DNA of 16,636 nt from JBOHCT01 sp050699055. Lineage in GTDB: Bacteria > Actinomycetota > Actinomycetes > Streptosporangiales > JBOHCT01. Below, in pieces: positions 7,312-14,126 of the stretch. The stretch is from contig JBOHCT010000084.1 of the NCBI GenBank assembly GCA_050699055.1, positions 1 to 16,636 of the forward strand, written 5' to 3'. The position numbers and the translations under genes are program-made. Each line of letters begins with the position of its first letter. The first letter of the stretch is position 1. Below the pieces are notes generated by a model, which did no database searches, was not told where the DNA came from, and worked only from the letters and a program-made list of their open reading frames with translations.

Positions 7312-9114
7312 CTAGTGTCGCGTGGCGGAGCCGCGGGGACGCGCCCGAGGCACATCGGCCTCCATCCGCGCCAGGTCGTGGAGGCCTCGGTACACCGCCG
7401 CGAGGTAGGCGCGAACCCCCTCGGCCCCGTGAGCCGGGGAGCACCACGCGCCGTCGATGTCGATGAGCCGCGCTCCTGGCGCCTCAAGCCAGCGCAGCAC
7501 ACACTCCATCTCCTCGGCGCTCGCGCACGGCGTCGGACCTGGACCGGGCCGCACGGCTTCCGCGGACGCGACGAGCGCGTGGAGGTACGGCCTCGGGTCG
7601 GCGTTGGGGGGCGCGACGCCCGCGGCCGCCAGCCGGCCGTGGCGTACGACCGACAGCTCGAAGCCGCCACCGAACGCGGGCCTGGCGGCCACGAGCTGCC
7701 GACAGGAGGCGAGGGCGGCGAGCCGCTGCATCCGCGCCGCCGTACGGACGAAGGCGGCGAGGCGGTCACGCTGCGCGGCGGCGTCTTCGTAGCGCAGCTC
7801 GCGGCACAGCAGCTCGATGCGGCGGCGCATGGCATCCACCACCGGACGAACGTCACCGGTCATCGCGGCGGACGCGGCGGACACGTGGACGGCGTAGGCG
7901 TCGACGGGCTCACGGCCCTCGCACGGCGCGCCGCACCGCCCCAGCTCCGCGAGCGCGCAGGCGGAATGGAGACGGCGAGGGGAGAGGCGGAGGGTGCACT
8001 CGCGCAGCGGGAACGCCTCGTGCAGCGCATCGCGGGCGAGCTGCGCAAGGCGGGTCGAGGGGAACGGCCCAAGGTAGCTCGCGCGGTCGTCGCGTACCGA
8101 CCGTGTGATCGCCAGCCGGGGGAAGGGCTCGACGGTGAGCTTGAGCCAGAGGGACCGCTCGGGGAAGCGAGATCTGCGGTTGTACGGGGGCTTGTGCCCG
8201 GCGATGAGGCGGAGCTCGCGGACCTCTGCCTCCAGGCCGGTCGCGCACACGATCGGGGTGACCCGCTCGGCGAGCCCCAGCATGTCGCGGACCCGACCGC
8301 GGGTCTCCGCCCCCGTGAAGTAGCTGCGTACGCGGGAGCGCAGGTCGCCGCTCCTGCCGACGTAGAGCGGTCGTCCCGACGCGTCCTCGAACACGTAGAC
8401 ACCGGGGGCGCTCGGGATACCGTCGGCGAGGTGCCGCTTGGCGCGCTGCAGCCGGGACGGCGCTCGGGCGTACGCGGACAGCTCCTCGAGCGTCTCGACG
8501 CCGAGGCTGCCGAGGCGCTCCAGGAGCGCGTGCAGCACGTCGACGGTGGCGCGGGCATCGGCGAGCGCGCGATGGCGGGGCTCGTGGGGTATCCGCAGGA
8601 CCCGGGCGAGCGTGGCGAGCTTGCAGTTGGGGGTCTCGTCGCGGGTGAGGACGCGGCGGGCGAGGTCCGCGGTGTCGACGGAGGCGAACGACGGCCACGG
8701 GTAGCCGAGGGAGGCGCACGCCGCGCGAAGGAAGCCGACGTCGAAGGGCGCGTTGTGGGCCACGAGCACGCAGCCGCGGGCGAACTCGAGGAAGGAGGGC
8801 AGGACCGACGACAGCGGCGGGGCCGATGCGACCATTTGGTCGGTGATGCCGGTGAGGACGGTGATGAACGGCGGGACCGGGCCGTCGGGGTCGACGAGTG
8901 TCGCGAACTCGCCCAGCACCTCGCCACCGCGCACCTTGACCGCGCCGGTTTCGGTGATCGCCGCGGCGTCGGGCCGCCCGCCGGTCGTCTCCAGGTCGAA
9001 GACGACGAACGTCAGATCCCGAAGTGGTGTGCCGCGCCCGTCGAGCGTCCCCCGCACGCCGAAACGATCATCGTCCACACCCATGATCGTGACGGTAGAG
9101 GGGCGCGCCGACAT
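7312..9114 (-). CDS. DEDDh exonuclease fused to GIY-YIG (UvrC/Cho-like) nuclease
   Basis: This 600-residue protein joins two nuclease modules. Residues about 35-205 are a DnaQ-type 3'-5' exonuclease with all DEDDh residues: D40 and E42 (VFDLETTG), D125 (HNAPFDVGFL), and H181 with D186 (HRALADA). Residues about 235-315 are a GIY-YIG domain (GVYVFED, LYVGRSGDLRSR, E300 before the GHKPPYN end). C373, C386, C394 and C398 match the cysteine pattern of the UvrC iron-sulfur site. A UVR-like helix pair is at about 430-455 (ELLCRELRYEDAAAQRDRL). The RNase H and HhH domains of UvrC are missing. DNA repair is likely but not proven. A later in-frame ATG at 9084 is an alternative start. It is divergent from the carboxyltransferase gene, 62 bases away. 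Confidence 0.9.
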   Translation of the reverse strand: MSARPSTVTIMGVDDDRFGVRGTLDGRGTPLRDLTFVVFDLETTGGRPDAAAITETGAVKVRGGEVLGEFATLVDPDGPVPPFITVLTGITDQMVASAPPLSSVLPSFLEFARGCVLVAHNAPFDVGFLRAACASLGYPWPSFASVDTADLARRVLTRDETPNCKLATLARVLRIPHEPRHRALADARATVDVLHALLERLGSLGVETLEELSAYARAPSRLQRAKRHLADGIPSAPGVYVFEDASGRPLYVGRSGDLRSRVRSYFTGAETRGRVRDMLGLAERVTPIVCATGLEAEVRELRLIAGHKPPYNRRSRFPERSLWLKLTVEPFPRLAITRSVRDDRASYLGPFPSTRLAQLARDALHEAFPLRECTLRLSPRRLHSACALAELGRCGAPCEGREPVDAYAVHVSAASAAMTGDVRPVVDAMRRRIELLCRELRYEDAAAQRDRLAAFVRTAARMQRLAALASCRQLVAARPAFGGGFELSVVRHGRLAAAGVAPPNADPRPYLHALVASAEAVRPGPGPTPCASAEEMECVLRWLEAPGARLIDIDGAWCSPAHGAEGVRAYLAAVYRGLHDLARMEADVPRARPRGSATRH

Positions 9115-9115
9115 T

Positions 9116-9127
9116 TCCCGTACGGGA
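9116..9127. promoter_or_regulatory. Perfect 12-base palindrome in a divergent gene junction
   Basis: TCCCGTACGGGA is a perfect 12-base palindrome in the 62-base space between the exonuclease fusion gene and the carboxyltransferase gene. It lies one base upstream of the called ATG at 9114. It could be an operator, or it may indicate that translation begins at the ATG at 9084 instead. There is no direct evidence for a binding protein. Confidence 0.25.
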
Positions 9128-9176
9128 GAAGTCGGGCATCATTCGAACCGCCGCCGCCCTTCCGAGGAGGCATGAG

Positions 9177-10748
9177 GTGACCGAGCCAGAACAGACCATG
9201 AAAGACGCGGCCCGCGGTCTCGCGGAGCGTCGGGCGGACGCGCTGCGTATGGGGGGTGACGAACTCGTCGACAAGCAGCACGCGCGCGGCAAGCTCACCG
9301 TACGCGAGCGACTCGATCTGCTCTTCGACGACGGCACGTTCGTCGAGGCCGGCCTGCTCGCCCGCGCGGCCGACCCGGTCCAGTCCAGGGACAAGCGGAC
9401 GCCCGCGGACGGCTGCGTCACCGGGGTGGGGAAGATCGACGGCCGCACGACCGCTGTCGTCGCCTACGACTTCACGGTCCTGGCCGGTTCGCTCGGCGTC
9501 CACGGGGAGCGCAAGGCGGCTCGCACGCGCGAGTTGGCGGTGCGCCACGGGTACCCGCTCGTCTACCTGCTCGACTCGGCTGGGGCGCGGGTGACCGAGA
9601 CGGTGGGAGCGTCCTTCGCCGGCGCCGGTGACGTCTTCCGCGAACTTTCGGTCATGAGCGGGGTGGTCCCCCAGGTCGGCGCGATGATGGGCCCGTGCTC
9701 GGCGGGTACCGCCTACATCCCGGCGCTGTGCGACTTCGTGCCGATGGTCAAGGGCACCTCCTCGATGGCACTGGCCGGGGTCCACCTCGTGCGCGCCGCG
9801 ACCGGTGAGGAGGTCACAGAGGAGGAGATGGGCGGCTCCGGGGTCCACACGAAGGTCTCCGGCGTGGCCGACCGCGAGTGTGCCGACGACGCGGAGTGTC
9901 TTGACGTCGTCCGCCGGTACCTTTCCTACTTCCCCAGCAGATACGGCGAGCGGCCGCCCCGTGTGGAGACCGCCGACCCGGCCGACCGCCGATCGGAGGA
10001 CGTCTACGACATCGTCCCGACCAACCCGCGCCGTGCCTACGACATGAGGCGGGTGGTCAAGGAGGTCGCCGACGACGGCGAGTTCTTCGCGATCAAGCCG
10101 GGCTGGGCGCGGTCGTTGATCACGGGTCTCGCGCGCTTCGGGGGCCGGCCCGCCGGAGTCGTGGCGTCCCAGCCAATGGTGCAGGGCGGGGCGCTCGGCA
10201 TCGACGCCGCGGACAAGGCCGCCCGCTTCGTCAACCTGTGCGACGCCTTCGACATCCCGCTGGTCTTCCTCGCCGACGTTCCTGGGTTCCTCGTCGGCAG
10301 GGACGTCGAGCACAAGGGCATCATCCGGCACGGGGCGAAGATGCTGCACAACGTCTCCGTAGCCACCGTGCCCAAGATCACCGTGGTGCTCCGCAAGGCC
10401 TACGGCGCGGGGTACTTCGTCATGGCCGGGCGGCAGTACGAGTCCGACTACCTGGTCGCCTGGCCCTCGGCTGAGTTCTCCGTCATGGGTCCCGAGGGAG
10501 CGGTGAACATCCTCTTCCGCAAACGGCTCGCCGAGGCGTCCTCGGACGAGGAACGCGAGCGGATGCGGCGTGAGCTGCTCGGCGGCATCCGTGCCCAGAT
10601 CGACCCCTACCTGTCGGCCGGGATGGGCTTCGTCGACGACATCATCGACCCGGCTGACACGCGCCGCCACATCGTGCACGGGCTGGAGATGGCGGAGCGC
10701 AAGCGGATGGAACGGCCGCCGCGCAAGCGGGGCGTGCTGCCGGTGTAG
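9177..10748 (+). CDS. Acyl-CoA carboxylase, carboxyltransferase (beta) subunit
   Basis: This 523-residue member of the PccB/AccD5-like family moves the carboxyl group from carboxybiotin to an acyl-CoA. The start region has the usual KQHARGKLTVRERLDLLFDDGTF. In the N-half, GSLGVHGER (104-112), DSAGAR (133-138) and MGPCSAGTAY (171-180) form the acyl-CoA site. The C-half carries GALGIDAADKAARFVNLCDAF, FLADVPGFLVGRDVEHKGII, KAYGAGYFVMAG and a closing FVDDIIDPADTRR block. A GAGGAGG site seven bases upstream fixes the GTG start. The substrate (propionyl-, methylcrotonyl- or another branched acyl-CoA) cannot be told by eye. No biotin carboxylase or biotin carrier subunit is in the window. The racemase-like gene follows after 158 bases. 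Confidence 0.9.
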   Translation: MTEPEQTMKDAARGLAERRADALRMGGDELVDKQHARGKLTVRERLDLLFDDGTFVEAGLLARAADPVQSRDKRTPADGCVTGVGKIDGRTTAVVAYDFTVLAGSLGVHGERKAARTRELAVRHGYPLVYLLDSAGARVTETVGASFAGAGDVFRELSVMSGVVPQVGAMMGPCSAGTAYIPALCDFVPMVKGTSSMALAGVHLVRAATGEEVTEEEMGGSGVHTKVSGVADRECADDAECLDVVRRYLSYFPSRYGERPPRVETADPADRRSEDVYDIVPTNPRRAYDMRRVVKEVADDGEFFAIKPGWARSLITGLARFGGRPAGVVASQPMVQGGALGIDAADKAARFVNLCDAFDIPLVFLADVPGFLVGRDVEHKGIIRHGAKMLHNVSVATVPKITVVLRKAYGAGYFVMAGRQYESDYLVAWPSAEFSVMGPEGAVNILFRKRLAEASSDEERERMRRELLGGIRAQIDPYLSAGMGFVDDIIDPADTRRHIVHGLEMAERKRMERPPRKRGVLPV

Positions 10749-10767
10749 GGCGCGTCCCTCCGTGCCC

Positions 10768-10792
10768 CGACCACGATCCGTTCCTGTGGTCG
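10768..10792 (+). terminator. Possible terminator hairpin after the carboxyltransferase gene
   Basis: CGACCAC (10768-10774) and GTGGTCG (10786-10792) form a perfect seven-base stem with an 11-base loop, 20 bases after the carboxyltransferase stop. No T tract follows. Confidence 0.35.
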
Positions 10793-10906
10793 AGAGACGT
10801 GCTTTTCTGGCACCGCAGACCACCGGCCGGGATCTTGACGGCGGGATCGACCGGGGCGGGGTCGTGCACGCCCTAGGCTCAAAGCAGGGAGACGGGAAGG
10901 AGCGTC

Positions 10907-12094
10907 GTGGCAGCAGCATCCCAGCGGCCGCTTTCTGGCCTGCGCGTCCTGGACCTCTCGCGGCTCCTTCCCGGGGGGTACTGCACGCTGCTCATGGCAG
11001 ATCTCGGGGCCGATGTGATCAAGGTCGAGGAGCCTGGAACCGGCGACTACATGCGCATGATGCCGCCGCTCACCGTGCGGGGCGAGAGCGCCATGCACCT
11101 CGCCATCAACCGCGGGAAGCGCTCCATGACGTGCAACCTGCGCACGTCGGAGGGCCGCGAGGTCTTCCTCGATCTCGCTCGCCGGGCCGACATCCTCGTC
11201 GAGTCGTTCCGGCCTGGCGTGATGGACAGGCTGGGGGTCGGGTACGAGACCCTGCGTTCGGCCAGCGCCGGGCTCGTCTACGTCGCGATCAGCGGGTACG
11301 GGCAGTCCGGGCCGTACACCGCCAAGGCCGGCCACGACATCGACTATCTCGCTTACGCGGGGGCGCTGTCGTTCACCGGACATCCGGACGCCGGCCCCTG
11401 GCAGCCGGGCCTGCAGATCGGCGACCTCGCCGGGGGTATGGCGGCGCTGATCGCCGCCCTCGGGGCGCTGCGGGTGCGGGACGCGACCGGCGAGGGCCAG
11501 CTGTGCGACGTGTCCATGACCGACGTCGTGCTCTCCTGGACGGCGGTGCACGCGGCCGCCTACGCGGCGTCCGGCACGCCGCCCGCGCCCGGCACCGCCA
11601 CGCTGAACGGTGGTCTCGCCTGCTACGGGGTGTACGAGTGCGCCGACGGTCGACACGTGGCCGTCGGCGCGCTGGAACCGCGGTTCTTCGCCGAGCTCCT
11701 CGACGGGCTGGGCCTTCCCTCCGTGCTCGGTGAGGCGCAGCTCGACCCCGCCCGGCAGGACGAGCTGCGGGAGCGGATCGCGGGCGTCCTGGCGACCCGG
11801 CGGCGGGACGAGTGGATCAAGGTACTCGGCGAGTGCGACGCGTGCGTGGCGCCCGTCCTCGACATGGGCGAGGCGCTCGACGACGCGGGCGCGCGGGCCC
11901 GGGAGATGGTGACGTGGACGCGGGGCAGCGGTCACGGCCTCCCCACCGTCGGTACCGTGCCGCGGTTCTCCCGCACGCCCGGACGGCCCGGCGGACCGCC
12001 GGCGTCCCTCGGAGCCGACACGGAGGCCGTACTCGCGGAGCTCGGCCGCGGCCCCGACGATGTCGCGGCACTGCGTGCGGCGGGGGCGGTGTGA
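10907..12094 (+). CDS. CaiB/BaiF CoA-transferase family, alpha-methylacyl-CoA racemase-like
   Basis: This 395-residue protein belongs to the family III CoA-transferase/racemase fold. It has the classic start GLRVLDLSRLLPGGYCTLLM and ADLGADVIKVEEPG, then INRGKRSM and VYVAISGYGQSGPY. Residues H143 (GHDIDYL), D173 (IGDLAGG) and E257 (GALEPRF) occur with nearly the spacing of H126, D156 and E241 in the Mycobacterium tuberculosis alpha-methylacyl-CoA racemase. A transferase keeps the Asp but not the His. I therefore favour racemisation of 2-methylacyl-CoA in branched-chain lipid or sterol side-chain breakdown, although transferase activity is possible. GAAGGAG precedes the GTG start. The TGA overlaps the start of the next gene by four bases. 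Confidence 0.85.
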   Translation: MAAASQRPLSGLRVLDLSRLLPGGYCTLLMADLGADVIKVEEPGTGDYMRMMPPLTVRGESAMHLAINRGKRSMTCNLRTSEGREVFLDLARRADILVESFRPGVMDRLGVGYETLRSASAGLVYVAISGYGQSGPYTAKAGHDIDYLAYAGALSFTGHPDAGPWQPGLQIGDLAGGMAALIAALGALRVRDATGEGQLCDVSMTDVVLSWTAVHAAAYAASGTPPAPGTATLNGGLACYGVYECADGRHVAVGALEPRFFAELLDGLGLPSVLGEAQLDPARQDELRERIAGVLATRRRDEWIKVLGECDACVAPVLDMGEALDDAGARAREMVTWTRGSGHGLPTVGTVPRFSRTPGRPGGPPASLGADTEAVLAELGRGPDDVAALRAAGAV

Positions 12095-13425
12095 GCGCGA
12101 CTGACGACACTGGGCCGGCCGCCACGGACAGGCCGCTGCCTGACGCGGTGCGCGAGCGGGTCGTGGAGATCGCGGCCGAGGTCCTCGGCTCCGCCGCGTC
12201 CGATGACATCCCCGCACCCCTCCGGCGTGTCGCGCGTTTCGAGCCGCGCCGGCGGGCCCGCCTCGCCGCGACCCAGATCGCCACCTACGTCGCGGTCGAC
12301 GACGACTTCCGCTCTCTGGTCGCCGACCACGTACGTGACGTCCATCCGGCGCTCGCTGGCGCCCTCGAACGCGGAGTGGCGCCGCCCGCGGCGGACCCTG
12401 GCACGCTCGCCGCTTTCGCCTACCTGCTGCGCAGCGACTCATGGGCGGATCTCGTGGAGGAGGCCCGGCGGGCCGCACGAAAGGCGGCCGCGGCGGCGGA
12501 TGAGGCCGCGGCGGCCGAGCGGGTGGCCCGCCTCAGGGAACAGGTGACCGAAGCCCGTACCGCGGGACGTGCGGAGATCGAACGGCTGCGTGCGGGGCTG
12601 CGCACCGCCCGGGCCGAGGTGGCCGATCTGCGGCGCAAGCTCCACGACGCGCGGGAGCGGTTTCGGCGTGTCGAGGGCAACGCGGATGCGATGCGGCAGG
12701 CCCTCGAGGAGGAGCGGGCGGGAGCGTCCGCGGCCGCTGCGTCCGCCGACGCGGAACTTCGACGGCTGCGCGCTCGGCTGTCCGCCGCGGAAGCGGCAGC
12801 GGAGGCTGCGCGGCGCTCCGCGCGCGAGGAGCGGCGGGCCGATGACGCGCGTGTCAGGGTCCTGCTCGACGCACTGGTGGACGCCGCCCAAGGTCTGCGC
12901 CGCGAGCTCGCCCTGCCGTCGGCGGTTTCGCACCCCGCCGACGCCGTGGACGCCGTGGAACCTCGACGCCCCCCCGCCTCGCGGTTGCCGGCTCGGGGAC
13001 TCGCGAACGACGACCCCACCCTCCTCGATCAGCTGCTCGCGCTGCCGAAGGTCCACCTTGTGGTCGACGGCTACAACGTGACGAAGACGGGGTACGGCAC
13101 CTTGTCGCTCGAGAGCCAGCGAGAGCGCCTCCTCGCCGGTCTGTCCGCGCTCGCGACGCAGACCCGGGCCGAGGTGACCTGCGTCTTCGACGGAGCGGAC
13201 CTCGAAGGTCCCGTCCCCGCCGTAGCGCCTCGCGGAGTCCGCGTGCTGTTCAGCCAGACCGGCGAGACCGCCGACGCCGTGATCGGGCGGCTCGTACGGG
13301 CCGAGCCGCCGGGGCGTGCGGTTGTCGTTGTGTCTTCCGATCGGGAGGTCGCCGACGACTCGAGGCGCCTGGGCGCGCGGCCGGCTCCGGTCGCCCTGCT
13401 GCTCCGCCGCCTCGAGCGCAGGTAG
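12091..13425 (+). CDS. Coiled-coil NYN (YacP/Rae1-like) domain putative ribonuclease
   Basis: This is a 444-residue protein. The N-terminal half is mostly helical, and residues about 120-270 are an alanine-, arginine- and glutamate-rich coiled coil. From 322 to the end it is a NYN/PIN-like domain of the YacP type: VVDGYNVTK (D326, N329), CVFDGAD (D367), GETADAVIGRL (D395) and VVSSDREVADD (D417). These acidic residues form the metal site of this nuclease fold, whose Bacillus relative Rae1 cuts mRNA on ribosomes. RNA cleavage is inferred only. The GTG start overlaps the racemase TGA (GTGA). The frame is open another 93 codons upstream, but that part is only a shadow of the racemase gene. Confidence 0.87.
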   Translation: MSATDDTGPAATDRPLPDAVRERVVEIAAEVLGSAASDDIPAPLRRVARFEPRRRARLAATQIATYVAVDDDFRSLVADHVRDVHPALAGALERGVAPPAADPGTLAAFAYLLRSDSWADLVEEARRAARKAAAAADEAAAAERVARLREQVTEARTAGRAEIERLRAGLRTARAEVADLRRKLHDARERFRRVEGNADAMRQALEEERAGASAAAASADAELRRLRARLSAAEAAAEAARRSAREERRADDARVRVLLDALVDAAQGLRRELALPSAVSHPADAVDAVEPRRPPASRLPARGLANDDPTLLDQLLALPKVHLVVDGYNVTKTGYGTLSLESQRERLLAGLSALATQTRAEVTCVFDGADLEGPVPAVAPRGVRVLFSQTGETADAVIGRLVRAEPPGRAVVVVSSDREVADDSRRLGARPAPVALLLRRLERR

Positions 13426-13484
13426 GGCTTCTGGGCCGGTCGGAGCAGCGGCTCGGGGTCCGTACGAGGGGTCGGGCCCGGGGA

Positions 13485-13502
13485 TGCGTCCTGTCGGACG
13501 CA
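13485..13502 (+). terminator. Hairpin after the NYN gene, likely terminator
   Basis: TGCGTCC (13485-13491) and GGACGCA (13496-13502) form a perfect seven-base stem with a TGTC tetraloop, 60 bases after the NYN gene stop. A second stem, GCTTGG/CCAAGC (13513-13518 and 13528-13533), follows at once. No T tract is seen. The pair is a reasonable actinobacterial terminator candidate. Confidence 0.45.
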
Positions 13503-13617
13503 GGCTCCGCGAGCTTGGGTTCTGGGGCCAAGCCGGTACGGGCTCACGACACGGGGACCCGCGAAACTGTCAGAGGGCCCTCCTAGCGTCGGATCCGTTC
13601 GACGAAGGGAGGACCCC

Positions 13618-13806
13618 GTGCTGATCGACTGCTACCGCTGCGAGATGCGTGACGTCGCCTGTGACGAGTGCGTCGTCACCGCACTGCTCGGCGCTCCGCC
13701 AGGAAGCGACCTCGACGAGCAGGAGTGGCGTGCCCTGCACGTGCTTGCCGATGCCGATATGGTCGCGCCGCTGCGTTTGGCCATCGTCGACTCGGAGGCC
13801 TCGTGA
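13618..13806 (+). CDS. Small CxxC-x6-CxxC conserved protein
   Basis: This 62-residue protein has four cysteines near its start, C5, C8, C15 and C18 (CYRCEMRDVACDECVV), arranged CxxC-x6-CxxC as in small zinc-binding folds. A helical tail follows (DEQEWRALHVLADADMVAPLRLAI). AAGGGAGGA (13605-13613) lies at ideal distance before the GTG start, and the codon pattern fits neighbouring genes, so I take it as real. I recall similar small proteins in streptomycetes at this locus, but no function is known to me. It could bind metal and act as a regulator or partner of another protein. It has its own upstream space after the NYN terminator and precedes the c-di-AMP-controlled hydrolase. Confidence 0.8.
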   Translation: MLIDCYRCEMRDVACDECVVTALLGAPPGSDLDEQEWRALHVLADADMVAPLRLAIVDSEAS

Positions 13807-13875
13807 TGGGCCCTCATGACAAGTGTGGCCTGTCCGGAAGATGACACGCCGTGGCGGGGGAGTTACTCGAATCAG

Positions 13876-13904
13876 TTGATTGTCATCGTGGCGCTTACTA
13901 CTGT
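13876..13904 (+). promoter_or_regulatory. Candidate promoter for the riboswitch-NlpC transcript
   Basis: TTGATT (13876-13881) and TACTGT (13899-13904), with a 17-base spacer, resemble a housekeeping promoter of the TTGA / TAnnnT type. This stretch is clearly less GC-rich than its surroundings. Transcription would start near 13911 and give a leader of about 215 bases that contains the whole riboswitch. Confidence 0.4.
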
Positions 13905-13957
13905 CTCGGATCGAGCTACCGTTTCGTAGCCTTCGAGTGGAGGAGGCGGCGGTGGTT

Positions 13958-14101
13958 CACGCCGAACCTGTCGCGTCGATGGACATTCTTCGACGCGATG
14001 GGGCCGGGGAACCGTTTGTCTGCTTTGGGGTGAATCGACGTACCCACGTGCGTCGTAGGGCCTTCTTCCCGCCCGAACCCGTCAGCTCACCCGGTAGGCG
14101 G
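13958..14101 (+). ncRNA. Cyclic-di-AMP riboswitch (ydaO/yuaA type)
   Basis: The 5' leader of the NlpC/P60 gene carries the conserved blocks of the ydaO/yuaA motif: GGGGTGAATC (14027-14036), then TTCCCGCCCGAACCCGTCAG (14066-14085) and GCTCACCCGGTAGGCG (14085-14100). The closing stem pairs CGCC (13960-13963) with GGCG (14097-14100). A variable hairpin has a perfect nine-base stem, TCGCGTCGA (13971-13979) with TCGACGCGA (13990-13998). A second hairpin pairs CGACGTAC (14036-14043) with GTGCGTCG (14048-14055). This class binds c-di-AMP and in actinobacteria usually lowers expression of cell-wall hydrolases when the signal is high. The rest of 13807-13957 holds only the candidate promoter. Boundaries are approximate. 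Confidence 0.9.
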
Positions 14102-14126
14102 TCGAGGAAGAGGGAGTGCTGCGCAC

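Noticed and set aside
7315..9180. 621-residue plus-strand open frame
   Set aside because: It is the antisense shadow of the DEDDh-GIY-YIG gene, low-complexity in composition, with no motif.
10835..10879. TTGACG (10835-10840) with TAGGCT (10874-10879) as a promoter for the racemase-like gene
   Set aside because: The spacer would be 33 bases, far too long, and no better -35 lies at the right distance from TAGGCT.
9012..10919. 635-residue minus-strand open frame
   Set aside because: It is antisense to the carboxyltransferase gene, whose motifs are unmistakable. The protein is Arg/His/Asp-rich with no recognisable domain. Long antisense frames are common in high-GC DNA.
11812..12090. Upstream extension of the NYN gene by 93 codons
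   Set aside because: It overlaps the racemase-like gene in another frame and is Arg-rich without similarity to the family. The GTGA overlap start is typical.
10607..12478. 623-residue minus-strand open frame
   Set aside because: It is antisense to the racemase-like and NYN genes, with no family signature and no convincing ribosome site.
13573..13582. GAGGGCCCTC palindrome before the small cysteine protein gene
   Set aside because: A ten-base GC palindrome is common by chance at this composition, and no promoter elements are convincingly placed around it.
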